Source of the DNA: Rhizobium sp. TH2
GTDB lineage: Bacteria; Pseudomonadota; Alphaproteobacteria; Rhizobiales; Rhizobiaceae
Direction of reading: 5' to 3'
Assembly: GCF_024707525.1 (NCBI RefSeq)
Contig: NZ_CP062231.1
Coordinates: 3,534,001-3,598,000 of the forward strand
DNA length: 64,000 nucleotides
In this document: piece by piece, positions 32,766-42,774 of the stretch
How the letters are laid out: each line of letters starts with the position of its first letter
Position numbering within the stretch: the stretch's first letter is position 1
Position numbers and translations under genes: made by a program
Notes under the pieces: model-generated
The model's database searches: none
What the model saw: only the letters and a program-made list of their open reading frames with translations
Told to the model about the DNA's origin: nothing

Positions 32766-33242
32766 ATGGTCGAAAAGGTACCGATGACACAGAGCGGCTT
32801 TGTGAAGCTGAACGAGGAACTGAGGTGGCGCCAGCAGGAAGAGCGTCCGCGGATCATCGAGGCGATTTCCGAAGCCCGTGCACATGGCGACCTCTCTGAA
32901 AATGCCGAATATCACGCCGCCAAGGAAGCCCAGAGCCACAATGAGGGCCGGGTCGGCGAGCTTGAGGACTATATCGCCCGCGCGGAAGTGATCGATCTCT
33001 CCAAGATGTCCGGCTCCAAGATCAAGTTCGGCGCCAAGGTCAAGCTGATCGACGAGGATACCGAAGAGGAAAAGACCTATCAGATCGTCGGAGACCAGGA
33101 AGCCGACGTGAAGGAAGGCCGCATTTCGATTTCCTCGCCGATCGCACGCGCCCTGATCGGTAAGGAAGCCGGCGATTCCGTCGAGGTCAATGCACCCGGC
33201 GGCTCCAAGGCCTATGAGATCGTGGCGGTCAACTGGGGCTGA
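32766..33242 (+). CDS. greA: Transcription elongation factor GreA
   Basis: Rescues backtracked RNA polymerase by stimulating cleavage of the RNA 3' end through the secondary channel. Its 158 residues are the standard length. The N-terminal coiled coil carries the tip acidic residues in [15 protein letters not shown] (about residues 42-56), and the C-terminal FKBP-like domain ends [16 protein letters not shown] at 32766 is chosen because AAGGA lies 8 bases upstream and MVEKVPMT is the rhizobial N-terminus. The frame runs 28 codons further back into the leader. The mannosyltransferase gene begins 6 bp after the stop, the usual rhizobial order. Confidence 0.96.
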   Translation: MVEKVPMTQSGFVKLNEELRWRQQEERPRIIEAISEARAHGDLSENAEYHAAKEAQSHNEGRVGELEDYIARAEVIDLSKMSGSKIKFGAKVKLIDEDTEEEKTYQIVGDQEADVKEGRISISSPIARALIGKEAGDSVEVNAPGGSKAYEIVAVNWG

Positions 33243-33248
33243 TCGCCC

Positions 33249-34283
33249 TTGCCTGGAATTGATGACATCGAGGTTATTGCCCCGCATTTCAAGCAGCGGT
33301 TGTCCGGCGTGACCTCGACGATCATCCAGCTCATTCCCCGGCAGATCGAGGCGGGCGTCAAGATCGCGACGCTCGGTCCCGGCCTGCCGGATGATCTTCC
33401 CAGGATGCAGTATCGCCAGCTTGCCGGGCTGTGGAAGCCGCTTGCCAGCGGCCGACCGCGCATCTGGCATGCGCGCCGGAATGTCGAAATGCTGGCGGGC
33501 ATCGTGCTGCGCGACGTGCTGCGCATGAAGCTGAAGCTGATCTTCACCTCCGCCTCGCAACGTCGCCATACACGCTATACGAAATGGCTGATCTCAAGGA
33601 TGGATCACGTCATCGCGACCAGCGCGCGCGGCGGCGCCTACCTCGATGTGCCCCACACAGTGGTGATGCATGGAATCGATACGGAGAGATTTCATCCGGC
33701 GCCTGAAGGCCAACCGGACTCTGGATTGGTGATCGGCTGCGCAGGTCGCGTCCGGCATCAGAAGGGCACCGATCTGTTCGTCGATGCACTGATCGCGCTA
33801 TTGCCAATCTATCCCGAATGGCGCGGCGTATCGGTGGGCCGGGTGACGCCGGAACATCAAGGATTCGCCGACGACCTGAAAGAGCAGATCGAAGCAGCCG
33901 GCCTTTCAAACAGACTGCTGCTGGCTGACGAGAACCACGATATGCCCGCCTGGTACCAGCAACTTGCCCTCTACGTCGCGCCGTCGCGCACCGAAGGCTT
34001 TGGCCTCACGCCGCTCGAGGCAATGGCGTCCGGCGTGCCGGCAATCGCCGGTGACGTCGGCGCCTATCCCGAATTGATCATAAACGGAAAGACCGGGGCC
34101 GTAGTCCCCACCGGCGATCTCGGCGCCTACAAGGCCGCAATCGAACCCTATCTTGCCGATCCTAATCTGGCCCGCGCGCACGGCGCCAATGCGCTTGAAC
34201 ATGTGCGTCAGAAATTCGCGATCGCCAACGAGGTGCAGGCTCTCTCGAACGTCTATGAAACGGTCTGGTCCAAAGGCCGGTAA
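33249..34283 (+). CDS. LPS core mannosyltransferase (LpsB/LpcC family)
   Basis: A 344-residue GT-B glycosyltransferase of family 4. It corresponds to Rhizobium LpcC and Sinorhizobium LpsB, which add mannose to the Kdo-linked LPS inner core at the cytoplasmic face of the inner membrane. Evidence is the characteristic LSGVTSTIIQLIPRQI near residue 18, GRVRHQKGTDLFVDAL at about 170, and the nucleotide-sugar-binding APSRTEGFGLTPLEAMASG near 246-264. The start is TTG, 6 bp after the greA stop, so the genes are coupled. The position next to greA is conserved in rhizobia. Its 3' end overlaps the convergent neighbour by 31 bp. Confidence 0.9.
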   Translation: MPGIDDIEVIAPHFKQRLSGVTSTIIQLIPRQIEAGVKIATLGPGLPDDLPRMQYRQLAGLWKPLASGRPRIWHARRNVEMLAGIVLRDVLRMKLKLIFTSASQRRHTRYTKWLISRMDHVIATSARGGAYLDVPHTVVMHGIDTERFHPAPEGQPDSGLVIGCAGRVRHQKGTDLFVDALIALLPIYPEWRGVSVGRVTPEHQGFADDLKEQIEAAGLSNRLLLADENHDMPAWYQQLALYVAPSRTEGFGLTPLEAMASGVPAIAGDVGAYPELIINGKTGAVVPTGDLGAYKAAIEPYLADPNLARAHGANALEHVRQKFAIANEVQALSNVYETVWSKGR

Positions 34284-35158
34284 TCGAGGCCGATCGATCT
34301 GAGCGCCGATACCTGGGAATGGTTGGAAAGCCGCACGCCCATCGCCTCGGCCGCATCGCGCGCCAGTCCGATATGCGCCAGGATGCGCGCCTCGGCTCCG
34401 GCGATCCCGGAATAGGCAACATTGCCCTCTTTCTCGTAGAAACGCGGCGCGTTGGCATTGGTTATATCGACGCCGAGAAACCCGATCTCGCGGGCGCCCG
34501 TAGCGAGTGCGAATTGCAGCGCCGAGATGGCCACCGAGCCACCCTGGAAAACGCCCTGGTCTGGATCGGCTGAGAACCCTGCCTCGGCTTCGAGCACGAC
34601 GAAATCGAAACCTGTAAGCGCCGCCTTGTCGCGGCGAGGCAGGCCATAGGGTTTGCGGATATCGTCGATCAGGATGATCGGCCTGTCGCGAAGAAGATCG
34701 ATGTCCAGTTCGCAGATTGCGCGCATCACGCCGGGCGACAAAAGCAATGGCACCTCCCGTCGAGTCATCCTTTCGCGCATTAGGCCGAAATGACGCCAGA
34801 CGAAGCGCTCGTCCTCGATCGCCACCGCCAGCGGCTCACGGATCTGTCCGATCAGGCTGATCGCGCCGTTCAACAGCAACGCGCTGCGCTCCGGCAATGA
34901 AGACAGCTCCGCGCCCTTCACCGAAGGACCGGAGCCGATGATGACGATCCTCTCACCTGCACGCTCCGACAGGCTGCAAATATCGCGCAAGGGAAAGTCG
35001 ATCCCACCACGAAATTTCACTTTTCCAGGATGGCCTCCGCTCCGTCCCGCGATCGTGAGCGACGGCAGCCAGGAATGATAATGCGCCCGCCGGCCTCCGA
35101 GTAGGACGCGCGCAAGAAGCTTTATCGCCTGGCGGCGAAATGGCCGGTCGGATGCCAA
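34253..35158 (-). CDS. Unassigned protein with DUF115/GT42-like features
   Basis: A 301-residue cytosolic-looking protein. After a basic N-terminus it has a Rossmann-like opening IVIIGSGPSVKGAEL (about residues 69-83) and later IGFLGVDITNANAPRFYEKEG (about 230-250). This pair of motifs resembles DUF115/MptE-like proteins and GT42-type sialyltransferases, both of which hold a nucleotide-linked donor. Given its place beside the LPS mannosyltransferase, where Sinorhizobium has LPS genes, a role in surface polysaccharide is plausible but unproven. The start is TTG with AGGGA upstream. The last 31 bp overlap the mannosyltransferase gene on the other strand. Confidence 0.7.
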   Translation of the reverse strand: MASDRPFRRQAIKLLARVLLGGRRAHYHSWLPSLTIAGRSGGHPGKVKFRGGIDFPLRDICSLSERAGERIVIIGSGPSVKGAELSSLPERSALLLNGAISLIGQIREPLAVAIEDERFVWRHFGLMRERMTRREVPLLLSPGVMRAICELDIDLLRDRPIILIDDIRKPYGLPRRDKAALTGFDFVVLEAEAGFSADPDQGVFQGGSVAISALQFALATGAREIGFLGVDITNANAPRFYEKEGNVAYSGIAGAEARILAHIGLARDAAEAMGVRLSNHSQVSALRSIGLDYRPLDQTVS

Positions 35159-35256
35159 GTTCTACTATCCCTGCCTTCCGGTTGCCCAGAGCGCTCGTGA
35201 CAAAAAGCAGCCTTATGTTCCAGGCAAATCCCACATCACTTTGCCTGGGGATGGCC

Positions 35257-36693
35257 CTATTTCGCAGGCTCCGGCATCGTAAAGCCCGGCAATCCGCCGT
35301 TTGGATCGGCCCCCAGGGTCGGCAGATCGATCTTGATGTCGATCGTATTCGGATCGACCGTCGGCCCGCTGTCGAGCCAATAGGTGACGGATTCCGGCCA
35401 GAAGATCACGATCGCCACCAGCACGATCTGCAAGCCCACCCATGGCAGCGCCCCGAGATAGATATCCGAACTCTTGACCGAAGGTGGCGCGATGCCACGC
35501 AGGTAGAACAGCGCGAACCCGAACGGCGGATGCATGAAGCTGGTCTGCATGTTGACGCAGATCAGCACGCCGAACCAGACGAGATCGATCCCCAGCGAAT
35601 GAGCCACCGGCGCCAGCATCGGAACGATGATGAAGGCGATCTCGAAGAAATCGAGAAAGAAGGCCAGGATGAAGATGAAGATGTTGACGAAAATCAGGAA
35701 GCCGATCGCGCCGCCCGGCAGGCCCGACAGCATGTGTTCGATCCAGCGGCCGCCGCTCATGCCCTGGAACACCAGGCTGAACACCGTAGCGCCGATCAGG
35801 ATGAACACCACCATGGCGGTGATCCGCATCGTGGATTCCATGCCCTGGCGGATGAGCGGCAGTGTGAACCTACCGTTGATGGCCGCGAGGATCATCGCGC
35901 CCACGACGCCAAGCGCACCGGCTTCCGTCGGTGTGGCGATGCCCATGAAGATCGTGCCCAGCACCAGGAAGATCAGCACGATCGACGGGATCATGCCCAT
36001 CAGCACCCTGAAGATCAGCTTGGCATCGAGGTCGCCGCGCGCCTCCTTGGGCAGCGGCGGCATCATCTTTGGCCGGAAGATCGCGATAACAGCGATATAG
36101 AGGATGAAGATGCCGATCTGCAGCAGCGACGGGCCGATCGCGCCGGCATACATGTCGCCGACCGAACGGCCGAGCTGGTCGGCGAGAACGACGAGCACCA
36201 GCGACGGCGGGATCAGCTGCGTGATCGTGCCCGAGGCTGCGATGACGCCGGTGGCGAGCTTCATGTCATAGCCGTAGCGCTGCATGATCGGCAGCGAAAT
36301 CATGCCCATGGTGATGACCGAGGCCGCCACGGTGCCAGTGATGGCGCCGAGAATTGCGCCCACAAGGATCACCGCGAAGGCCAGGCCGCCGGGGATGCCG
36401 CCGAAGAGCTTTCCAGTACCTTCGAGCAGATCCTCCGCCAACCCGCATCGTTCAAGGATCGCGCCCATGAAGGTGAAGAACGGAATGGCGAGCAGCAATT
36501 CATTGGAAATGATGCCGTAAAAGCGGAACGGCAGGTTTTCGAGGAAGGCTTCGGTGAAATGGCCGGTGGTGATGCCGATAATGCCGAAGAACAGGCCGAC
36601 GGCCGCGAGCGAGAAGGCCACCGGAAAACCGTACAGCATGAAGATGATCATGCCGAGGAACATCAGCGGCGGTATGATACCGAAATCAAACAT
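35257..36693 (-). CDS. TRAP transporter large permease subunit (DctM type)
   Basis: A 478-residue inner-membrane protein with about 12-13 helices. It is the translocating subunit of a tripartite ATP-independent periplasmic transporter for organic acids or related solutes. Landmarks are FGIIPPLMFLGMIIFMLYGFPVAFSL (helix 1), IPFFTFMGAILERCGLAEDL and SGTITQLIPPSLVLVVLADQLG (family motifs, cited as landmarks). The C-terminal 40 residues are hydrophilic. It lies 21 bp after the small permease gene. No periplasmic binding protein (DctP) gene is adjacent, so the substrate is unknown. Confidence 0.92.
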   Translation of the reverse strand: MFDFGIIPPLMFLGMIIFMLYGFPVAFSLAAVGLFFGIIGITTGHFTEAFLENLPFRFYGIISNELLLAIPFFTFMGAILERCGLAEDLLEGTGKLFGGIPGGLAFAVILVGAILGAITGTVAASVITMGMISLPIMQRYGYDMKLATGVIAASGTITQLIPPSLVLVVLADQLGRSVGDMYAGAIGPSLLQIGIFILYIAVIAIFRPKMMPPLPKEARGDLDAKLIFRVLMGMIPSIVLIFLVLGTIFMGIATPTEAGALGVVGAMILAAINGRFTLPLIRQGMESTMRITAMVVFILIGATVFSLVFQGMSGGRWIEHMLSGLPGGAIGFLIFVNIFIFILAFFLDFFEIAFIIVPMLAPVAHSLGIDLVWFGVLICVNMQTSFMHPPFGFALFYLRGIAPPSVKSSDIYLGALPWVGLQIVLVAIVIFWPESVTYWLDSGPTVDPNTIDIKIDLPTLGADPNGGLPGFTMPEPAK

Positions 36694-36714
36694 AGAATGT
36701 GTCCCCGTCCGGCA

Positions 36715-37254
36715 TTACTGCAGCGGTTTTTCGTAGTGGGTGTCGATCTTGACGACGCCGATGAGGCCAGCCACGCGCTTGATCAGTTCCGATATTCCCT
36801 GCAGGAACAGGAAGCCGAATCCGACGACGAGAAGCAGCTTGACCGGCCAGCGGATCAGGCCGCTGGCATTGGACGACATCTCGCCTTCTACGAAAGAGCT
36901 GTAGAAGAATGGCCAGCACGCATAGGTGAAGTAAGCCGCCACCGGCAGCAGGAAGACGATAATGCCGACAATGTCGATCCACAGCCGTATGCGGTCGCTG
37001 ACCCAGCCATAGACCAGGTCGACCCGGACATGCTCGTTCATTTTCAATGTGTAGGATGCGCCGAGAAGCACCATGCCTGCGAACATGTACCACTGGATCT
37101 CCAGCCAGCCGTTCGAGCTATAGTCGAACAGGTAGCGCACGATGGCATTTCCGGCGCTGATCAGCGCACAGAACAGAACCAGGTAATCCGCGATTTGGCC
37201 AAGCTTTTTCGATACGGCATCGATGGCGCTGCTCAAGGATAAGAGAGCCTGCAT
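36715..37254 (-). CDS. TRAP transporter small permease subunit (DctQ type)
   Basis: A 179-residue protein with four membrane helices, the partner of DctM in TRAP carriers. It shows the family pattern NGWLEIQWYMFAGMVLLGASYTLKMNEHVRVDL at about residues 52-84. The start ATG has GGAGGAG 4 bases upstream. It is the first gene of the pair. Upstream, 200 bp of non-coding DNA separate it from divergent trxB, so the usual third subunit gene is missing here. Confidence 0.92.
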   Translation of the reverse strand: MQALLSLSSAIDAVSKKLGQIADYLVLFCALISAGNAIVRYLFDYSSNGWLEIQWYMFAGMVLLGASYTLKMNEHVRVDLVYGWVSDRIRLWIDIVGIIVFLLPVAAYFTYACWPFFYSSFVEGEMSSNASGLIRWPVKLLLVVGFGFLFLQGISELIKRVAGLIGVVKIDTHYEKPLQ

Positions 37255-37409
37255 TTCTCCTCCAGTCGGTCCCGCTCAAGGCTGTTGTTTTTCCGCGGGG
37301 CTTCCCCGGCCAAATCGTTTAAACGAGAAAGCCGGGCATGGAAAGTACCGGAGTGTCACGTAACCCGGGGAAAAGGTCGTACTTGACAGTTCACGAATGC
37401 GTGCCGCAC

Positions 37410-37439
37410 TTGAATATCCATGCACTCCGATCATAGATA
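37410..37439 (+). promoter_or_regulatory. Candidate trxB promoter
   Basis: TTGAAT (37410-37415) and TAGATA (37434-37439) with an 18-bp spacer lie about 50 bp before the trxB start. A separate TTGACA at 37383-37388 has no good -10 at 17 bp. This was read by eye. Confidence 0.4.
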
Positions 37440-37491
37440 AGCATCACATCGGCGCATGGCTTGCGCGACTGGAATCACAGGGATCTACGAA

Positions 37492-38466
37492 ATGTCTGCT
37501 CGTCACACCAAAGTCCTGATCATCGGATCGGGACCGGCCGGATACACGGCGGCGATCTATGCCGCACGCGCCATGCTCAACCCCGTGCTGATTGCAGGCA
37601 TGGAACAAGGCGGGCAGTTGATGATCACGACCGACGTGGAGAACTATCCCGGCTACGCCGACCCGATCCAGGGTCCGTGGCTGATGGAGCAGATGCTCGG
37701 CCAGGCCAAGCATGTCGGCGCCGAGATCGTCAGCGACCTCGTGACCAATGTCGATCTCTCCAGCCGGCCCTTCCATGTCAAGACCGATTCGGGCCAGGAC
37801 TGGATCGCAGATGTGATTGTCATCGCCACCGGCGCCAAGGCCAAGTGGCTCGGCATCGAATCCGAGAAGGCCTATCAGGGCTTTGGTGTTTCCGCCTGTG
37901 CCACCTGCGACGGCTTCTTCTATCGCAACAAGGACGTGATCGTGGTCGGCGGCGGCAATTCCGCCGTCGAGGAAGCACTCTACCTGTCCAATATCGCCAA
38001 GTCCGTAACGGTCGTGCATCGGCGCGACTCGTTCCGCTCGGAGAAGATCCTGCAGGAGCGGCTCTTCGCCAAGGAGAACATCAAGGTCGAGTGGAACAGC
38101 GAGATCGCCGAGATCACGGGCGAACAGCTCTATCCGCCGGTTCCTGCCGCCGTCAACGCCGTCAAGGTCCGCAATACCAAGACCGGCGAAGTGACCGCGC
38201 GTCCGATCGATGGCATCTTCGTCGCGATCGGCCATGCGCCGGCGACCGAACTCTTCGCGAACCAGCTCCGCATGAAGCCGAACGGCTACATCTGGACCGC
38301 GCCGGATTCGACCGCGACCAATATCGAAGGCGTGTTCGCGGCTGGCGACGTGACCGACGACACGTTCCGCCAGGCAGTCACGGCCGCCGGCATGGGATGC
38401 ATGGCCGCGCTCGAAGCCGAACGCTTCCTGGCCGGTGTTTTGCATGTTGCACAAGCCGCGGAATAA
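37492..38466 (+). CDS. trxB: Thioredoxin-disulfide reductase
   Basis: Reduces thioredoxin with NADPH through FAD and a redox dithiol. It has 324 residues. The FAD motif is VLIIGSGPAGYTAAIYAAR at residue 8, the redox-active CATC is in SACATCDGFF (about 137-146), the NADPH motif VVGGGNSAVEEALYL follows, and the C-terminal FAD site GVFAAGDVTDDTFRQAVTAAG is intact. ATG at 37492 is chosen because CAGGGA lies 10 bases upstream. An upstream in-frame ATG (37456) would add a non-conserved tail. It sits 29 bp before the LsrB/VtlR regulator gene, so the two are probably cotranscribed, as in other rhizobia. Confidence 0.96.
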   Translation: MSARHTKVLIIGSGPAGYTAAIYAARAMLNPVLIAGMEQGGQLMITTDVENYPGYADPIQGPWLMEQMLGQAKHVGAEIVSDLVTNVDLSSRPFHVKTDSGQDWIADVIVIATGAKAKWLGIESEKAYQGFGVSACATCDGFFYRNKDVIVVGGGNSAVEEALYLSNIAKSVTVVHRRDSFRSEKILQERLFAKENIKVEWNSEIAEITGEQLYPPVPAAVNAVKVRNTKTGEVTARPIDGIFVAIGHAPATELFANQLRMKPNGYIWTAPDSTATNIEGVFAAGDVTDDTFRQAVTAAGMGCMAALEAERFLAGVLHVAQAAE

Positions 38467-38495
38467 CAGCGGCATAAAAGGGGACCGGGAACAAG

Positions 38496-39392
38496 ATGGC
38501 GCTCGACTGGGACAAGTTGCGCATTTTTCATGCCGCTGCGGAGGCCGGATCGTTCACGCATGCCGCCGACAAGCTGCATCTGTCGCAGTCAGCTATCAGC
38601 CGCCAGGTCTCGGCACTTGAAGCCGACATCAATACCAAGCTGTTCCACCGCCACGCCCGCGGCCTGATCCTGACCGAGCAGGGCGAGCTGCTCTACCGCA
38701 CGGCGCACGACGTGCTGATGAAGCTCGAAATGGTCAAGATGCAGCTGACCGAGACGACCGAGAAGCCGACCGGCCGCCTGAGGATCACCACGACGGTCGG
38801 CCTCGGCCAGGGCTGGCTGACCGACAAGGTGCAGGAGTTCCTGTCGCTCTACCCCGAAATGCAGATCCAGTTGATCCTCGACAACGAGGAGATCGACGTC
38901 AACATGCGCCATGCGGACTGTGCCATCCGCCTGCGCGAGCCGCAGCAGTCCGACCTCATCCAGCGCAAGCTGTTCACGGTGCATATGCATGTCTATGCCG
39001 CGCCCTCCTATCTCAGCCGCTATGGCGAGCCGCAGACGCTCGAGGACCTCGACAATCACCGGATCATCAGCTTCGGCGAGCCCGCACCCAACTACCTGCT
39101 CGACGTGAACTGGCTGGAGACGGCCGCCCGCCCCGACGATGATCCACGCGTGCCGGTCTTGCAGATCAACAGCCTCACTTCGATCAAGCGCGCCGCCCTG
39201 CTGGGCATCGGCATTGCCATGCTGCCGGATTACATCGTCGGCCGCGATCCCGGCCTCGTGCAGCTCGTAACAGGTGCGGATGTGCCGTCCTTCGACACCT
39301 ATTTCTGCTACCCGGCCGAAATGAAGAATGCCGCCAAGCTGAAGGTCTTCCGTGACTTCATAGTAGCCAAGGCGCGCAACTGGAATTTCTGA
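38496..39392 (+). CDS. lsrB: LysR-family regulator LsrB/VtlR
   Basis: A 298-residue LysR-type regulator. The winged helix-turn-helix lies at about residues 6-64 (AAEAGSFTHAADKLHLSQSAISRQVSALE), and the substrate-binding domain runs from about 95. Sequence and position after trxB match Sinorhizobium LsrB and Agrobacterium/Brucella VtlR, regulators of oxidative stress, LPS, symbiosis and virulence, and of AbcR small RNAs. Consistent with this, a T-N11-A box, a promoter and an AbcR-like RNA gene follow directly downstream. The ligand or redox signal is not evident here. Identification as the LsrB/VtlR orthologue is from remembered family sequence and synteny. Confidence 0.92.
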   Translation: MALDWDKLRIFHAAAEAGSFTHAADKLHLSQSAISRQVSALEADINTKLFHRHARGLILTEQGELLYRTAHDVLMKLEMVKMQLTETTEKPTGRLRITTTVGLGQGWLTDKVQEFLSLYPEMQIQLILDNEEIDVNMRHADCAIRLREPQQSDLIQRKLFTVHMHVYAAPSYLSRYGEPQTLEDLDNHRIISFGEPAPNYLLDVNWLETAARPDDDPRVPVLQINSLTSIKRAALLGIGIAMLPDYIVGRDPGLVQLVTGADVPSFDTYFCYPAEMKNAAKLKVFRDFIVAKARNWNF

Positions 39393-39572
39393 GTATTTTC
39401 CGATCTCCGCAAATGCAGCGAAACATCAGGCCTATTTCCGCCGATTTTTCCGCATCGACTCATTCATCCGGTCAATGAAACAGTACTATTATTGATGCTT
39501 GCCAATTCTGGATTTCGAAGCTTCCCGAAACTCTCAAGTATTATAAGTGCTTAGGTTGAATATTAGGAGTTC

Positions 39573-39587
39573 ATGCACCCACTGCAT
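39573..39587 (+). promoter_or_regulatory. LysR-type box upstream of the AbcR-like sRNA
   Basis: ATGCACCCACTGCAT is an ATGC-N7-GCAT inverted repeat with the T-N11-A pattern bound by LysR regulators. It is centred about 65 bp upstream of the predicted sRNA start, the classic recognition position. A second, looser repeat (ATG...CAT, 39595-39610) lies between it and the -35 element. Confidence 0.65.
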
Positions 39588-39609
39588 ATCAGTCATGCGT
39601 CAGCGTACA

Positions 39610-39638
39610 TTGTGCCCTGCACAAAAAACACCCATATC
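39610..39638 (+). promoter_or_regulatory. Candidate promoter of the AbcR-like sRNA
   Basis: TTGTGC (39610-39615) and CATATC (39633-39638) with a 17-bp spacer predict transcription from about 39645. Both hexamers are imperfect, as expected for an activator-dependent promoter. Confidence 0.5.
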
Positions 39639-39644
39639 GCACTC

Positions 39645-39760
39645 AGTTGATGCACATGGCGGTTTTCCTCCCAGTGCCGCCGCATCAGCTGTTCCCCTCT
39701 GGAGGTTTAAATCACCTTCAAAACTATAAGGGCCCGGCACTTGCCGTGGCCCTTTTTTTT
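39645..39760 (+). ncRNA. abcR: AbcR / alpha-r15 family trans-acting small RNA
   Basis: Predicted as an RNA of about 116 nt downstream of lsrB/vtlR, the place where Sinorhizobium and Agrobacterium carry AbcR1/AbcR2 (alpha-r15) RNAs. It contains two exposed anti-Shine-Dalgarno stretches, TTTTCCTCCC (39663-39672) and TTCCCCTCTGG near 39691-39701, like the conserved AbcR motifs that pair with ABC-transporter mRNAs. It ends in a strong intrinsic terminator. The start is inferred from the promoter, so the 5' end is uncertain by several bases. Such RNAs usually act with Hfq to silence nutrient-uptake genes. Only one copy is seen here, although some relatives carry two in tandem. Confidence 0.75.
39730..39760 (+). 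terminator. Intrinsic terminator of the AbcR-like sRNA
   Basis: Stem GGGCC-CGGC / GCCG-T-GGCCC (9 bp with one bulged T) with a 4-nt ACTT loop, followed by eight T. This is one of the strongest terminators in the window, and no coding sequence ends just upstream, which itself argues for an RNA gene. Confidence 0.9.
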
Positions 39761-39857
39761 GCCCTGAATTTCGGCTTGCCTGTGTTCGGCCCCGACGGTC
39801 AGAGGATCGACCGCAAATCCAGATCAGCGGGACGACCGGCTCTACATCCGCCACCTG

Positions 39858-41300
39858 CTATCGCTGAGTTGCGACAGGAGGATTATGGACCGTCATGGCC
39901 AGCAGTGGTGCATCGATCTCATAGCTGACGCCTTCAGGCGCAAATCTGATCTTTGGCTCCGCGCCAAAATCCTGTGCAACAACCTTTTCGAGCAGCACGC
40001 TACCGAAGCCTTGGCGCGTCGGAGGGATCACCTGCGGGCCATCGCGTTCCTGCCATTGAAACTTGAACCTTGCCTCCTTGCCCGCGCCCTCGAGGGACCA
40101 ACGGATATCGACTTGGCCTTTTTCCGGCTGGGATAGCGCGCCGTACTTGACGGCATTGGTGGCAAGCTCGTGCACGAGAAGCGCGAAGGTCTGCGTTGCC
40201 CTGGAGTTCAGAGTCACATCCGGGCCAATAGCCATGACCCGGTTAGAGAAGGCTTCGAACTCGAGTCGGATGATCTTGGCAACCGGCGCACCGAAGCCCC
40301 CACCCGTGAGCGACGATTGAGTCCGCGCGAGCGCCTGTAAGCGACCCGCAAGCGTCTGACGCTCCTCGGTGAGCGGTCGCGTCCCGGTCAGACTGCGAGA
40401 CACGATCGACTGAATCACAGCCAGCAGATTTCCGCTCCGGTGCGCGAGTTCGTCCATGAGGAATCGCTGGCGCTCTTCAGCCTGCTTGCGCTCGGTAATA
40501 TCGTAAAAGCAATTGATGGCTCCCGTGATTGCTCCTCGTTCGTTCTTCAACAAACGGATGTTCACGACGACAGTAACCCGAGAACCGTCGGGTCGCTCGA
40601 TGATCACTTCCATGTCACGCGCAACCGACATTTTTTCAGAAATCACCTCGGCCATGGGGCACTGATCGTGGGGCATAAAACTTCCGTCCGGACGGAACAA
40701 TTTGTATGAGCCGCAGAACCGCTCGTCGGTATCCCCCTGTGCCGGTGTGCGGCCCCACAATTCCGCGGCACGATGGTTGAATTCCTGAATGACACCTGAG
40801 GCATCGCAGGAATAGATGGCAGTGGGGCCCACTTCGAACAAAGCGCGAAAGCGTTCTTCGCTCGCGCGCAGCGCTTCTTCATTCCGCTTGCGCTCGGTGT
40901 TGTCGCGGATGTTGCACTGAATGACCTGCTTGCCGTCTTCATCGTAACGGTTGGCCACGATTTCGACTTCCCGCTTGTCGCCCGATTTGGTTTCGAGCGG
41001 CAAATCGTCTTAGCGAACGTGCCCCTTCAGTTGCAGTTCCTGAAACGCCGCATGGCTCGCCTGTTCGTCTTTGAGCAAGCCGATTTCCCACAGTTCCTTG
41101 CCGAGCAACTCCTCGTGCGGGTAGCCGAGCAAATGATCCATGAAAGGATTGGCGTCGGTGATTTTTCGGCTGACGGAATCAAGAATGAGAATGCCATCAT
41201 GGGCCGCTTCGAAGAGACGGCGATAACGAATCTCCGATTGGCGAAATGAATCCCGGACTTCGGGCTGCCCGGTTTCGTCATCAACGACTGAGATGGTCAT
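39858..41300 (-). pseudogene. PAS-PAS-HWE sensor histidine kinase interrupted by an in-frame stop
   Basis: The frame starting at ATG 41300 encodes about 96 residues with a PAS domain (LFEAAHDGILILDSVSRKITDANPFMDHLLGY) and then meets TAA at 41012-41010. Reading on in the same frame, without any shift, gives DDLPLETKSGDKREVEIV, the normal continuation of a PAS/PAC domain. After it come a second PAS (FEVGPTAIYSCDASGVIQEFNHRAAELWG) and an HWE-family kinase core (phospho-acceptor DELAHRSGNLLAVIQSIV, N-box LVHELATNAVKYGALS, then FGSVLLEKVV). Related proteins have Tyr where the stop falls, so one base change explains it. The downstream part could restart at TTG 41003 and make a 381-residue soluble kinase. 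It is either a fresh pseudogene or a split gene. Confidence 0.85.
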
Positions 41301-41382
41301 TCTGCGCCAACATTCCCGACTTGACAAAGGTGAGGGTGACAATATCACCCTGCGAAACGACGCGAAAGATGGTCGGCTGCCC

Positions 41383-42585
<1,203 letters not shown>

Positions 42586-42774
42586 TTAAAGTTTTCCTTG
42601 GTAAGGGTGGGTCGGTGTAAGCGGTGGTTTTATAGGAGATGGCGTGGACGCGATCAAGAAAGGAATGCCCTTCAACGTCCTCGCTTTCATGAAGAATCTT
42701 GATGCCTGCTTAAGCCAACGGTAATGATTCACCCCTTATGATTGTGCCTTGGGCAGTTTGTTGCGGAAGGGCAC

